A stretch of DNA of 64,000 nucleotides from Panopea generosa (GCA_029582155.1 CM055906.1:18958437-19022436), one strand, 5' to 3'; numbered from the stretch's first letter, positions 23,639 through 35,369 are shown. Numbers and translations are program-made. Notes: generated from the sequence alone by a model not told the origin.

Positions 23639-23885
23639 TTATGCTGAGATTCCTATTGAAATGGACCCAATACACTTCCTTGTGGAACAGCGCATGAAAT
23701 GATCATGAAATTTGACACTGATGATTGTATTGTCAACATAATGATAAGTCAGATAAGAATGCAACCACTCAACTGACTCCACACCTATTTCTTTTAATTT
23801 GTGGAATACAATCCCATGATCAGCTGTATCAAAAGCCTTTTGAAGGTCCGACATATAATAATACAAATGTCATCTGGTCACTACA
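23639..23885 (-). pseudogene. LINE reverse transcriptase fragment
   Basis: The minus-strand frame reads YMSDLQKAFDTADHGIVFHK, LKEIGVESVEWLHSYL. After a frameshift, another frame gives AVPQGSVLGPF. These are the RT motifs around the first catalytic Asp and the (A/V)PQGS block. The element is truncated on both sides. Confidence 0.85.
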
Positions 23886-24329
23886 TTTCCGATACATTTC
23901 AGGAAAGCCAACATGTCATTATTTGACTTCTGACAAAGACACATACTTCAAAACAAAGACGTTACGATGTTTTGAAAATAAAAATAGTGGAGAAACTAGA
24001 CATAATGATCAAGTAGGAAAAAGAATGATGTAATAATGCCATGGTGGAAACATAGCAGTTCACTTTGCTGCATTTATTGGAAACTATCTTTATGTAGAGC
24101 TCTTTCTAACAGGACCACATGCTAACATGTCCAAATACTCTGATGTGACACCCTTGCACGAAAAGAACACCCACGTCCAATGCATGTGTTGTTGAAGGCA
24201 AGTATCAATACTCTGTTTGATAATCTCTATGCATGCTATATACAAATTGCCTACAGACAATGCATGAACTACGACTATAGCTTCTACTCTAGATTTTGAT
24301 AAAAATTGCCATAAGTCATTTGGTTGTAC

Positions 24330-24475
24330 CTCTGATGAGGCCCTCCCGTGGGGTTTGGAGATCTGGAGAACATGGCCATTTATTTTTAGAGATCTGGGGA
24401 GCATTGGTCTTTCAGAGATCAAGGGATCAAAGGCCTAATTTTAGAAATCAAGGGATATTGTCCTTAATGAAAAAG
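24330..24475. repeat. Repeat rich in GATCTGGGGA motifs
   Basis: Begins GAGGCCCTCCCGTGGGG and continues with tandem-like variants of TTAGAGATCTGGGGA and GAGATCAAGGGATC. The same vocabulary appears at 17880-18003 and 26040-26209, which end GGGAGGGCCT, so this may be a partly inverted member of that family. Confidence 0.55.
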
Positions 24476-24590
24476 AGTACCTAATTTGATCAATTTTATC
24501 AGAGACATATAAACAGAGATAGGCAACTGGAGGCACTTGTCTAAATTTAGGTGGCACATTTTGGCTTTTTCTAGTTTAGTTTGAACTTAT

Positions 24591-24712
24591 TTATTTTACT
24601 TGGATTGTGAAACAAGTTCTAACGACTTCGACAAATCAAGCTCGAAGTCTTCCTGGGTATAACCAGTATTTAGCATATGTGGAAAAAGTGTCGTGCTCAA
24701 GGACCACTTGGC
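24591..24712 (-). mobile_element. Family A SINE, internally deleted
   Basis: The minus-strand tail (GTAAAATAAATAAG) and body (GAAGACTTCGAGC, CCACATATGC) are present, but the tRNA head seen in its duplicate at 17021-17222 is missing. It forms the left edge of duplication copy 2. Confidence 0.75.
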
Positions 24713-25469
24713 GTTTTCTAAATCATGGAAAAACACATCCTCCAGAATCAAACAACATAATTTTGTAATTATGGTATCAAAAGAAAGGGCTTGATTTGGG
24801 AGATTACTTTTTTTTTTTAAATTTAAAGAAATGAAGAATTTTACGCTTAAAGTTTTTTTGTTTGATCATTTTCTCTTTTTAGCCCATTTTTTTGAAATAA
24901 GAAATAAGAAAAGCGACATCAATAAATATCAATATGAGACTTTCGCCACCGATGGAAAACTTACTGCTTCATCTTTCTGCCTAATATTTCTATTTTTATT
25001 GTTTTGTTTAAACGTACATGGTATTTGTTAAATCAAGACTACCATTTTTTGTTTAGAAATCTTCATTTTTTTTCGTGAAATTTCAACATATTTTGATTTC
25101 AATACGTAGTAATTTAAATTCAGAAGAAAAATATTAAATAATTGATAAATGGAATTGGAATTGGTCATCATTTTTATCAGCTTTACTTTGGCACCAACAT
25201 TTTAAAATTCAGACCAAGATTCGAAGAGTTATTATAGAAATATTAAAAGTGCCGTGGACATTATATTACTATTAGCCGGCCAGTTTCTGTAATTAAGTCA
25301 TTGATTTTATGTATAATTTTTATACTTGATCATAATTTACTTTTAAAATGAGATGTCGACTGCTTGAAACAGCTTTTAACGTTTCTTACGTGTTAGTCTT
25401 GGCCCCTACACAACTTCAGTACCCGAAATAAATTTTGGATGGTAATTCCGAACAAAGATATATTTACAG

Positions 25470-25575
25470 TACTGATGCTGAAAGACAGTATAGTGCAGTG
25501 GTTAATATCGTCGATTTCGGATCGTAAGGACTGGTGTTCAATCCCACCCGGCATCTACTTTTTTATTAGATCGTG
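25470..25575 (+). mobile_element. tRNA-like SINE head
   Basis: Contains TATAGTGCAGTGGTTAATAT as an A-box-like segment and ACTGGTGTTCAATCCCACCC as a B-box-like segment at tRNA spacing, followed by T-rich sequence. It lies inside the segment that splits duplication copy 2. Confidence 0.6.
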
Positions 25576-26435
25576 TTTACACAATAAAAACAATTATTTA
25601 TGTATATTTATTGCCTTTTGTAAATTAACCATTCAGCTGTTCATTTATTTTGACTCTTCTGTCCTTCCATCGATATCTTCTTTGGCTCTACTTGCCAAAG
25701 GCCAGCAGGACTTATGTTGTGGTAAATTGTCCGTCGTCCACCCGTTAACCTTTTTCTTGTAGAAGCTATAGCATCCCCCACATTTTTCAAAGAATCTTAT
25801 CCAAACTCGCACAGTATTTGTATAACCACAAACTCTTGAAGTTCTTGAACCAGCGTGATTGAACTACAAATGCTCCCTGTCACAGGGTTGACAAGCACAT
25901 TTTTAAGGAAACTTAAAAAAAACTTTTCTCTGAATTCAAGCAATAGACCATAGATATTTTAAACAAGGAAAAGAAGACAGTACATGGATATTGCTTATTA
26001 TATGATGTGTAAACAATAATAGAGAAAATTATAGTAGACGTTTTACTAAAGGAAATACTATTTGGTACTTTCAGGGAACTATGTTTAAAACAAAATACTT
26101 CTGGGGAACTTTGGCAAATACTTTTGGAGATCTGGGGAACAATAGGCATTACTTTAAGAGATCCAGAGAACAGGGACCCCCCCCCCCCCACCCAGCCCTG
26201 GGAGGGCCTCAACACTTACCCCAATCAGCCTGACCCAGCTTGTCAATAAGCAACTTTTTCGTATAATTTTTAACACATCTAACTAGAAAAGTAGTGTTTA
26301 GAAAATGTTTGTTTAGTAATCTTCAAAGTACTCAAGGTCATAAAATCGTGAAATAGTGACAATATGATCAATAATACTACTTGAAGCTTTAATGATTCTA
26401 GGCTTCACTTATAATCTAATGTAAATAAAAAAATA

Positions 26436-26795
26436 TCAAAACATTTTATAAGATTTAAAGAGTGAATTAGTTTTTTGTTTAAAGCAAATATTGACATCTC
26501 CTAGGAGATACATTTCACAGTCTGATCCAAGATTTATTAAAACACTTTGAAGATGACAAATAAATGTGGCCTGTTTTGGAGGCCTGGACATAGTACCTAC
26601 AATAAATAATGGGTTTGGTTTTTGGTAAAAGGAGTTCAACAAAAAACAGTTCATCATTCCTAACGTTTCAATCAGGTCTAGTGGTAAAAGCAGTATCATT
26701 CCTCACATAACAACATACTCAAACTACAATATCATCGTCAATGTGTATACTGTGCTGAATAGAACAATGTTGCGACAGTCGATACTGCTGAACAG
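26436..26795 (-). pseudogene. LINE endonuclease fragment
   Basis: The minus-strand frame contains LFIVGTMSRPPKQATFICHL and CEMYLLGDVNICFKQKTNSL, matching the RPP and GD(I/V)N blocks of a LINE endonuclease. Upstream on the same strand, SIQHSIHIDDD, a stop, then CYVRNDTAFTTRPD looks like the preceding part. Internal stops and missing RT show that it is a dead fragment. Confidence 0.8.
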
Positions 26796-26799
26796 GAAT

Positions 26800-28615
26800 C
26801 AAATATCTTGGTAACAATCTCGAAACAGCTTACCGGTATGTCACGATATTATTGCTATAATGTAATATTTACTTCAAACGTTTAATTTTGTATCAAATAT
26901 CATTAATTAAGACAGCCTCATTTTACAACAACACTTCGCGTTTTAGATCAGATATACATTTTAATTTTCAAAAGGATTAAGTAAGAAGGTCAGGTGTGGA
27001 AGAAATGAGCTTAAATGAAGCTACACGGCTCTTTCAAAACTGGTGCATGCCATTACAAAACAAAGTTGGATAACTCCAAAACGACACTGATATTGCCCGT
27101 TGAATAATTAATTTATCAAACGAGTTTACCAAAATATATTATGTTACGCTCTACCGGGCATTATACATTTTACCAACGAGTTTAATCAATAAGATAATAA
27201 ATGAGTACGAATATAAAATTCTGTTATCGCATTGTTCAGAAATATTGTGCATTTATCAATATCTTTTAAAAATCATTTTTCATATCATCTCATTAAAAAA
27301 AGAGAAAAAAAATTTAGTATCTGTCAAGCATCATATCGTGTAACGATTCAAAGTAACGTCACTGTTCCATTATTTACATAATCACCATTACACAATTCTA
27401 TGACATACATTTTAATGTACATAGACAAATAAAAGCTGCAATGGAACGAGTATTTTCTTAATGTTTTCATTAAGAATAAAGAATCTGAGTTATTTTATTT
27501 TCTAAAAGGAGCGTTGTAAAGAAAAAGAATGAAAGTAAATATTTTATTTCAAATAATCGTCATTAGCTATCATTCTTGAAGACGTTAGTTATCATGTTTC
27601 CCCAATAGCTATACCTTAGTATTACTTAAAACATTTTCTCGAATACTTATGAAAATGTTATTCTTATGTAAAGCAAACATTTCTTTTCATCAATTTAGGA
27701 TTATAAATTGTATCTCAAATGATGTATAGTAGCATGTTTGCTTATAAAGGGTTGACAGAATGCTATGGTGGCGTTTTTTGCAATGCTACGTCTTTGTTTA
27801 ACACATTTGTTTCCTTTTTTTCGCGTTTCCTCATCACGAAATTAAGCAATATATTACTACATGAAAACCAGCTTCAGAACGTTCCAAACTGTGCCAGAGC
27901 TATGCTGATGTCTGGGTGACTCATACGGTGTCTGTGTTTATGTTTATACACAATTGGCAGTTACTGACAATACATAACACGATATATACTTGCACATCAC
28001 GCGATGAAGCGTGCTTTAAGAACCACATCCTGTCTAGACAAGTTTTTTTCAAATTGATAAATATGCCTAACGCAGTTCTTCGGTAATCAAAGTGAACGTT
28101 TAACATTCTAACTGCTAAATAGCTTGAGTAGTTTGACAAGAAACATTTGCAGATTTGTTGAAATCTATTCTGTAACCACGCTGCAAATGTCAGTAAAGGA
28201 TGTAAATCTGAATCAAATTATGAACATCCCGAGCTCATTCTTTATTGACCAATGGAAACAATGGTTTAATTGCAGCGTGGATTGAATTGATTGGTTTTAA
28301 AAGGAACTTGGTTTAGGTGAAAGACCTGTGACCTCTGTAGTGCTGCAAAGGTCGAACAGTGAAAAGGTAGTTCTATTAATTATAATTAATATTTATAGTT
28401 TCAGTGTTTTATTTCTCTAACCATGTTAACTACTTGTTAACGCCAGCATTTGTATATGTTAAGAAGCAGTGTATGTTTCAAGGATTATTTGTTCAGGTGC
28501 CCATAATCATAGGGACAACGTATAATTGCTTCCTTCATAAGCTGTTTCATGGAAATTTTCATACTGAGAACGGTTGAGATAAATTTAGTTTTATTCATAT
28601 TTCATATTTATGAAA
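26800..28615. other. AT-rich intergenic stretch, nothing recognised
   Basis: Frames of 66-72 aa at 27719-28139 have no domain. No repeat family member was identified. Confidence 0.4.
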
Positions 28616-28621
28616 ATGTGT

Positions 28622-29065
28622 CACAGTGTGTATGGAATCTGTAAGGCGAGAAACGTGTCAGAAGTCCGGCTAGATCAGTCGGAGGAGCATTTGCCTTACC
28701 AGAGAAGGTACCGGTTTGAGTCCCGAATTGGCTGCTTATTTATTCTCGCCCTGCTACACTTGCGCCGATAGTATTTCGAGAAACATTCACATGCATGACT
28801 CTTTGGTCTCCATCGAAATCCAGTAACGATTTCAAAATGTGTGAGTGAATTTTGCCACAGTGTGTTTATAACGTGTTAGGAGGAAAATGTGTATCATCAG
28901 ACCGGCTACCTCAGTCGTAAGAGCATTTGCCTGCCAGCGAAAAGTTCCATGTTTAAGTTCCGGTTCTTTTCTCGTAGTGTTACATTGTCGTCTATGTCAT
29001 TGTGTGTAAGCAAACCTGTAAGAGGAGAATTGAGCCAGGCGGTTTCGGATCATGGGCTGGCTGTA
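28622..29065 (+). mobile_element. Cluster of three tRNA-derived SINE copies, family D
   Basis: Three adjacent partial copies start near 28622, 28853 and 28996, each with a leader like CACAGTGTGTAAG, CTGTAAGG, AGAGAA. Copy 1 has GGCTAGATCAGTCGGAGGAG, CATTTGCCTTACC, CGGTTTGAGTCCCG. Copy 2 has GGCTACCTCAGTCGTAAGAG, CATTTGCCTGCC, TTTAAGTTCCGG. These are tRNA-like A and B boxes. Copy 3 keeps only the leader. Another leader fragment lies near 46868. Confidence 0.75.
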
Positions 29066-29069
29066 TACT

Positions 29070-29630
29070 GTTCTCGTTATGGACATAGATATAAGGTATA
29101 CTTTTACAATTCCACATAAATGTTACAATCATTTTCTTCCCTATGGATAAAAGTGTGCACTATGCGCAGCAATGTTTAACACCTTGCAGTCTTATAGTAT
29201 GTACTCAGTGTTCTATAATCCCTGTGTCAGGTTTTATGATACTGGGTGGTGTGAAAACGTTTCACGTAACAATTTTGAAGATGCCATTCTTAATATTTCA
29301 TGGAAATATACGGAAGTCGTTTCTGTTTGGAGATGGATTTTGCTTTTAAGTGGCCATGTAAAATAGTTTTTATACAAAATGTACAACGGCGTATTTTGCT
29401 CAGTTGAAAAAGTTCTGGTAGTAAGTTGTGCAGTTAACATAATTAAGAATATTTACATCTTGTGTCGTATGTCTGTGTATTTTGATATACATATCTAAGC
29501 ATTATTACCCGAAATAATATATTGAAGAAGTTGTTTATAGTTTTAACCAACTAGATATATCACGTCTGTTTTTTTTTTTTAATTATTTACATAAACAATT
29601 AAAGATATGCATATCATTTGATTTTGATAT
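29070..29630. other. AT-rich intergenic stretch
   Basis: Overlapping 64-76 aa frames on both strands at 29143-29440 show no domain. No other structure seen. Confidence 0.35.
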
Positions 29631-29636
29631 ATACAA

Positions 29637-29789
29637 TCAAACCTGTCTTTAGCAGTCAGTCAAGGGAAGAAAAAAATGGCCTTTTTAGACAGGCTATTGC
29701 TTAATACACTCAAGTTAGTTTACTCTGAAAAAAATGGTTGCTTAAGACCGGTAATTACTTAATAAAAGTGACCACTTACACAGGTTTAA
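29637..29789. mobile_element. MITE (CCTGTCTTAAGC family), short copy
   Basis: Starts TCAAACCTGTCTTTAGCAG and ends ACACAGGTTTA. Its left half (CAGTCAAGGGAAG, GGCCTTTTTAGACAGGC, TGCTTAATACACTC) matches the reverse complement of the right half of the element at 22055-22325. Confidence 0.75.
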
Positions 29790-29814
29790 CTGTATATACG
29801 AGTATATATATTAG

Positions 29815-30000
29815 TTTTATACTAATTTATTTTAGCTCGATTGCGAAGAAATCTCAGAAATGCTCTCGATTTCGCTACCCGAGTAGAACCAGTATTGAGT
29901 GTTGTTCTTTAAGAGGTATAGGGTCGAGTTCGGGGCCGAACCCAAGAATGATTTGGGCGGCCAACACTCTATCCACGACACTACCACTCTGCTTATATAT
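29815..30000 (-). mobile_element. SINE, family C
   Basis: Shares with 38120 and 61322/61661 the plus-strand order TTTATTTTAGCTCGAT, GGTAGAACCAGT or GAGTAGAACC, GGGTCGA, GGCCAACACTCTATCC. The last blocks resemble the tRNA-like head of a minus-strand SINE. It lies about 330 bp upstream of the start codon of the serine-rich gene. Confidence 0.65.
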
Positions 30001-30329
30001 AAAAACATGTTTTATTATAGATGGTCAAGTGTGTAACTTTTAATCATTAATCAGAGATATGATTAAGGATCTGGATACATGATTAATTTATTTTATTTCA
30101 TATCTGCATAATGTGGATATATTATTTTCAGAAGTGGTGTTAAGGCACAATTTAGACGAGAAAGTCCAAGTCAACAGAAACCGCCGTAATGTTTGGTGTC
30201 TTATCAAGTACATGAACCTCAGTTTGGCAAGGATCGCCTGACAATAAGGTCGACAGAAATAATATATCGTCATCGCCTTTTGACCTTCCGTTACCATCGA
30301 TCGTACTATTTCGAATAAAATCAACAAAA

Positions 30330-30396
30330 ATGTATAAAATTCTACTTTGTGTAGTGTTTCTGTATATTGGAGCATTGTACGGAAAAGTAATACCTG
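30330..30396 (+). CDS. Signal-peptide exon of the serine-rich gene
   Basis: Twenty-two codons plus one base. There is a Lys after the start, then the hydrophobic core ILLCVVFLYIGAL and a likely cleavage near ALYG. The start has an A-rich context (CAACAAAAATG). The donor G/GTAAG is strong. Confidence 0.75.
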
Positions 30397-32581
30397 GTAA
30401 GAAATCAGTTCTTTATTTCAGTTGTTCATTTCTTAATGCTTAATTCAAGTTTATTCTTAAGACGAATCATAATAAAAAATAATGTAAGGAAAACGTTTAT
30501 TATTTATTTGCGTCGTCATCCACCTGGCCGGACAATCGTACATACTCAGCTAATTCCGTCATCTTTCGGTATTAAGATAATCGGTGATGTAGTCCGAATG
30601 ACATGATCAGCATGTATTTAGACCTGGGTTCGCATTCACTAATCATTCTTGAGAATATTCTTAGACTTGAAAATCCAAATTTCAACCTTAGATATCTAGT
30701 TTACCATGACAGATAGAATAATTGCAAGAGTGTATTTAACCATATATTCGGTCACCCTACATGCTTGCAAATTTTGGTCTCTAAGTTTGCTTTTTTCAAA
30801 ATTCATTCTTGAGTTCAAGTCTAAGAATATTCTCAAGAATGGTTGATGAATACGACCCCACCGATGTCTCGGAACCTCGTCGTCAGCGGTAAGAGACATA
30901 ATAGGAAACAAAGTATGTATAAATAACTGGTCTAGAACTGTACAAATGACCTGTTATATAGACCCATGGGTTAGCAATGTCCTTCAATGGTCTTTTAATA
31001 TAAACAAACTATAATATTGTTTTAATGTTATTTTATATATGTTTTAAATATATATATTCATAAACACTGTTGAAAATACAATATAGAATAATAAGCTAAA
31101 CTAAAAGCAATAATAGGAAAGACTAGTCTAAGTGTCTTATTACAAACAGTTACCCGTATATGTAGTTACATATAAAATACATAAATGTTTCCTGTTTAGT
31201 ACGTGACGTTTCCAGTTTAAAACAAACTGTAGGACATAACATATTTTTTTTTTATATATTCTACTAACGTTGCATAAATGTGTCTTATTCTCTTTTGGCT
31301 TTGGTAAAAATACACCGAAAATGAATATTCATTTGTAAAAACGTCCTTCTCAATCAGTTTAAAAGAAATACAGTTTTAGCATAAGTACTCTGTAAACAAC
31401 ACGCACGGTAAGTTTATAAGAACAGAAGAATTGATTAATTTGAGGCGATGTTATTTTAAATTTTAGACTTTATTTACAAAAATAAATATTAATGTAAGCT
31501 ATTTCAATGATTGTTTTAATGATTAACTATTACATAATGATGGGTATATATCATTAAAAGGAATATTGTAATAAGAGAACAGTGAGAAGAAATCACAAAA
31601 TAAAATGTCGTGGATTATTACAGGTTGTAGAGAGAATTTCGTAAGTAAGAGGGACGGGTAATGACACTAAAGGGCAGATTTAGCGATAGTGTTCCTATTA
31701 AATTAGATTATATACGCTATGAACTTTAAAGACCACAGGTCAAATGAGATATTACAACTTAAACTATTATCATGTAATAAACTAATACTTGATAGCAATT
31801 TTATTCGTATTTTATGAACTTTTAAGATAATTTCAAAGTACTAAAGATTGATAGATTTTTATTGTATTTCATTCTTATATTTAAAGGAAATGTTCACATG
31901 GCGCGAGGAACGGACTTTGGGTCATTTGATGCTAATGCATTGTACCAACAGATGGCAGCACAAACACAAAATGCTTTAAGCCAGACACAACCACAGCAAC
32001 AAAGCGGCAGCAGCTCTTCCAGTAGTTCCTCGTCTAGCAGCAGCAGCAGCGCGTCTTCGTCGTCCAGCAATCCTTCTGGTACATTCGATCCCGATGGGCT
32101 ATACCAACAGACAGCACAACAAATGCAAGAGTACATTAACTCACATAGACCTGATTACTCCTCTTCCAGCAGTATTAGTTCTTCTAGTACCGGAAGTTCT
32201 AGTTCCTCCGAAAGTAGTTCCAGTTCATCCGCAAATAGTTCCAGTCATTCGATTAGCGGAAGTTCAAGTGGTAGTTTTGACCCAAATTCTCTTTTCCAAC
32301 ATCAATCACAGCTGACACAGCAAAGTTTGAGCTCTTCACTCAAGGATACGGATTCCAAGTACAACGCCAATAATATCAACACATTCCATGCCAGCTTCAT
32401 GGACCCAACAAAATCGCAGTTGGGTTCCAGTAACGGTGGGGGAGCCGGGTTCAATCCTGACCAATACAACGCTATGCAGTTCAATCTATTTCACGGTGAA
32501 GCTTCTTCAAGCCAGTCAGGAGGTCAGACTTCTCAACAGTCAGGCGGGATCATCAAGCTCATAGCAAGCCAGAAAACGTAA
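30330..32581 (+). CDS. Secreted serine-rich protein with four F-D-x3-L-Y-Q-Q modules (two exons)
   Basis: Exon 1 (30330-30396) encodes a signal peptide, MYKILLCVVFLYIGALYGKV, and ends in phase 1 at CCT G/gtaag. The intron runs 30397-31886 with acceptor TATTTAAAG. Exon 2 (31887-32581) restores Gly and gives a protein of about 253 aa. Four degenerate modules are seen: GSFDANALYQQ (residues 34-44), GTFDPDGLYQQ (87-97), GSFDPNSLFQ (151-160) and AGFNPDQYNAMQF (209-221). Modules 1-3 are followed by Q-rich segments and separated by poly-Ser linkers (about 63-83 and 113-152). No cysteine occurs after the signal peptide. Serine runs mix TCN and AGY codons, so they are not simple triplet slippage. A phase-1 intron after a signal peptide is common in secreted proteins. 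Inference: an extracellular structural protein (shell matrix, byssus or mucus type). The family is unknown, and no poly(A) signal or promoter was assigned. Confidence 0.8.
30397..31886 (+). other. Intron 1 of the serine-rich gene
   Basis: A phase-1 intron of 1490 bp with a GT donor and AG acceptor (TTCATTCTTATATTTAAAG). It contains a MITE at 30626-30859; the rest is AT-rich without other recognised content. Confidence 0.75.
30626..30859. mobile_element. MITE with ~45-bp terminal inverted repeats
   Basis: The left end GGGTTCGCATTCACTAATC, ATTCTTGAGAATATTCTTAG is mirrored at the right end by CTAAGAATATTCTCAAGAAT, GGTTGATGAATACGACCCC. The total is 234 bp with no coding capacity. Confidence 0.9.
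31887..32581 (+). CDS. Repeat-module exon of the serine-rich gene
   Basis: Enters in phase 1 (G+GA = Gly) and is open for 230 codons to a TAA at 32579. It holds all four modules, both poly-Ser linkers and a Gly/Gln/Ser-rich C-terminus ending KLIASQKT. Frames read on the opposite strand (runs of Leu, Glu and Asp) are shadows of the Ser codons. Confidence 0.85.
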
Positions 32582-33340
32582 TACATGTATCCAATCTTAC
32601 ATTTACTGATTGGTTTAACTTTTAAACAAAACATAACTGCTTTACATCAACTCTGTAACACAACTACATATATATCTTAATGTATAAACATGCTTGCATC
32701 TCAAATAGTCATGTCCTTAAACATCACTTCCATTCATATTTTTATCGGGCATAATCGGCCTTTTTTCGCTCGTCAACAAGAGAAATTTGACAAGAGTCGT
32801 ACTGCATCTTCCCGCCCCACCAGAACGATACAACGATATGTCACACATCTTCTTTGACACTTTATTGTTGTTGTTTTTTTAATTTGAATAGTCTTAAAGG
32901 TTTACTACAGAGCTTTGTGATCGATCCCTGTCTTTTGTTGCCCAAATCACAATTTTATATATTACACAATGTTCGTTGTTTTAGGAAAAGTTGAATGCAA
33001 AATACTGAAAGCGACACCACAAATCTTTTTCTTGGAATCTGGAGAAGTATCTGTAGCTACTTACATGGAACTGTTTATATGTGTCTCGTACAGCCATGGT
33101 GTTCTCCTATATATGCTCCCAAACCAGTCAATACATTTGAAATATTTTGTAACAGCGCTGTATATATTTTTATAATTTACCAATTTATATCATACTACAG
33201 ATGTGTTTATCATTTATATTTCAGTTTGAAACTTCAAAAAACGACGTCTAACGGGATCAACTCGCTACCTCATATACAATGCACATCTCCATTGATGATA
33301 TTAAATTTAGACAAAGTTATTGATGTTATTTTTCAAATCC
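32582..33340. other. 3' flank of the serine-rich gene
   Basis: No clear AATAAA was found just after the stop. Frames of 68 and 116 aa at 32969-33345 overlap each other and show no domain, so I do not call them. Confidence 0.35.
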
Positions 33341-33344
33341 TTTA

Positions 33345-33565
33345 ACTTCTGGTCAATAGCGCATCTGATTATCAATCAAGGGATCGTGAGTTCGAATCCC
33401 CACCCGGTCTGTTACTGTGGTGATTGCCATTCGTCTCTCACTTTGATTCATGTGATAAAAGTATCAGATATTTGCGGAGATTAATAACCTTAAGTACTGA
33501 TTAAGCTTCAATGATCCCAGGAAAGAATGTTAAATGATCGTCTGTAAGCCCTAAATGGCATAAAA
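33345..33565 (+). mobile_element. tRNA-derived SINE, family B
   Basis: The head GGTCAATAGCGCATCTGA, TATCAATC, GTGAGTTCGAATCCCCACC has a perfect B box. The body carries GCCATTCGTCTCTCAC, TTTGCGGAGAT and the 3' motif GCCCTAAATGGCATAAAAA. It is shared with 47651-47905 and 61372-61660. Confidence 0.85.
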
Positions 33566-33569
33566 AACA

Positions 33570-34130
33570 AACAAACTCCTTACTCCTGTAACAAGAAACA
33601 ATTAAAAATGTTTATATAGTGTTATTTTAGAATACGCTGGTTGATCAGGAACGGAAAGGTTCGACTCATCCTTAACGATTTTAACAATTACTAAGGTTAC
33701 ATTAAGTGAGATCATAGGAATGGGAATATTTAACTAAAATGATGATGAGACCATGTGAACAATCTGATTCAATATTCATTAAAAAATAATGAGGAGGTAA
33801 CCTGTTCCATTAGGTATATCCAGCATAGTTAATGTATTTTTAACAAAAAAAAATTGAACTTTGAAACTATTAGTCGAAGAGCGCATTTTTATATGAAGCC
33901 TAGAAATTGTAGCACGTAGTACCCTCTGTACAGAAAAGGTTTGACTTCATAATCTGTTAGTTAGATGCCCAAGGGATGTTGCAAGACCTTCAGTACTAAA
34001 GCATTGTGGTATAACTTTTAAGTTTTGGGGCTAAATACATCGAAATATATAACAAAATGGTGATTTGGGGGAATATTGGAATAAAGCCTAAAATTACACT
34101 TATACTCCTGATTTATTTTGCGATTTGCAC
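33570..34130. other. AT-rich intergenic stretch, nothing recognised
   Basis: No gene-like frame or clear repeat. Confidence 0.4.
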
Positions 34131-34138
34131 TATTTCAG

Positions 34139-34500
34139 ATTGATAACAAATAAAATGTACTTGTACATAATAGCTTTATAAGTGGCGGATCTAAAATTTA
34201 GATTTCATTGAATGGGTGGGGGCAAATTCTCATTTTCAGATCATTTTTTTTGTTTACTTACTACAAAATCGGATTTTTTAGTCGGTATGGATCCATTAAT
34301 GTCTTTATCTAACAACAATCTGTTAAATCATGCCTAGGCAAATGTGTACTTTTTCATATTGATAACAAATAAAAATGTATATACTAGCTCTATAAGTGGC
34401 GAATCTAGAATTTTATATTTCATGGAATGGGTAGGAGCAAATTCGGACCATTAGCATTTTTAGTCGATATGGATCCATAATGTATCCATCTCACTAGACT
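34139..34500. repeat. Local direct duplication, ~220-bp offset
   Basis: 34139-34310 and 34358-34500 share TTGATAACAAATAAAA, AAGTGGCGGATCTA or AAGTGGCGAATCTA, TTTCATTGAATGGGTGGG or its variant, and TATGGATCCAT. It is an old tandem duplication without coding content. Confidence 0.75.
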
Positions 34501-34504
34501 CAAT

Positions 34505-35365
34505 GTTGTTATTAGTTTTACTCTTTCTAAATCACTGTTACATAAAATACAATATTAAGGCATTTGCATAGGGCATGAGGGTTGTCGTATATTCTTTACC
34601 CTTTTATGAACAGATCAGATTTGATATAACAGGTCTCCTACTTTCACACTATGCTTAGGGGTTTTTTTTATCAGAAATAATACCCAGTGTAATAAAAGTA
34701 GATAATTAGAAAGTATTTGTAAATACAATATCAAGGTGTTTATTGATACATTACAATATGATAAACTAGCAAAAGCATGTAAGTATCATCTGACCCAGTG
34801 TCTGATTCACCTACATGATTAATGCCCTTAAGCATTTTTCACGTGCCACACATATACAAGCCTTAGTACAAACTAGATTATTTGCTTTACATTAGTAAAA
34901 ATCAACCCTTTAAAGTGCTGATCTTTTACATTTACATAATGTAAACTCCACCAATATACTAAAAGCAGGTTCATTGAGCACCAGAAGAATTTTCAAAGTA
35001 CCAGCTTCAGATACCAATCTCTTGCGACGAGATACCAGTTTTGTATTGCTAGTAAATAATGCTTCCAAAACAGTGATTGGAAGTTAACCACTTGATGCTT
35101 TAAGCTTTTTGACAATGGTGACATATTTTGTTCTGCAGTCTCTTTTGGCAGAGCAATCGGTATCTGGCGTCATCAGCAGCACATTCAAAGTTATTGGGCA
35201 AAAACAAGATACAGACACACATTTTTACATGAGATGAAGCACCCTCCAGACAATGTTCAGATTAACCTAACTGCGACAATTTTTTTCGATAGACGTTAGA
35301 GGACTTTCATAGTTTAAGAACCAATCTCTTGCCTATTTCAACTAAAGAACTAATGAATCAAGTGA
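34505..35365. other. AT-rich intergenic stretch
   Basis: No gene recognised. The right part may contain further decayed sequence of the pseudogene that follows. Confidence 0.35.
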
Positions 35366-35369
35366 TACA

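Larger units (their letters stand above)
24591..26209. repeat. Copy 2 of the ~1-kb duplication, split by 0.8 kb
   Basis: 24591-25164 and 25963-26209 align with the contiguous block 17021-18003. The intervening roughly 800 bp (25165-25962) is absent from copy 1 and includes a tRNA-like SINE. A run of 13 C at 26168 interrupts the end. Confidence 0.75.

Noticed and set aside
31894..32136. Minus-strand Leu/Glu-rich frame opposite the serine-rich exon
   Set aside because: Shadow of the Ser codons; the plus-strand frame is supported by the phase-matched signal exon.
33345..33410. Possible genuine tRNA gene with a perfect B box
   Set aside because: No pairable acceptor stem, and a SINE body shared with 47651 and 61372 follows.
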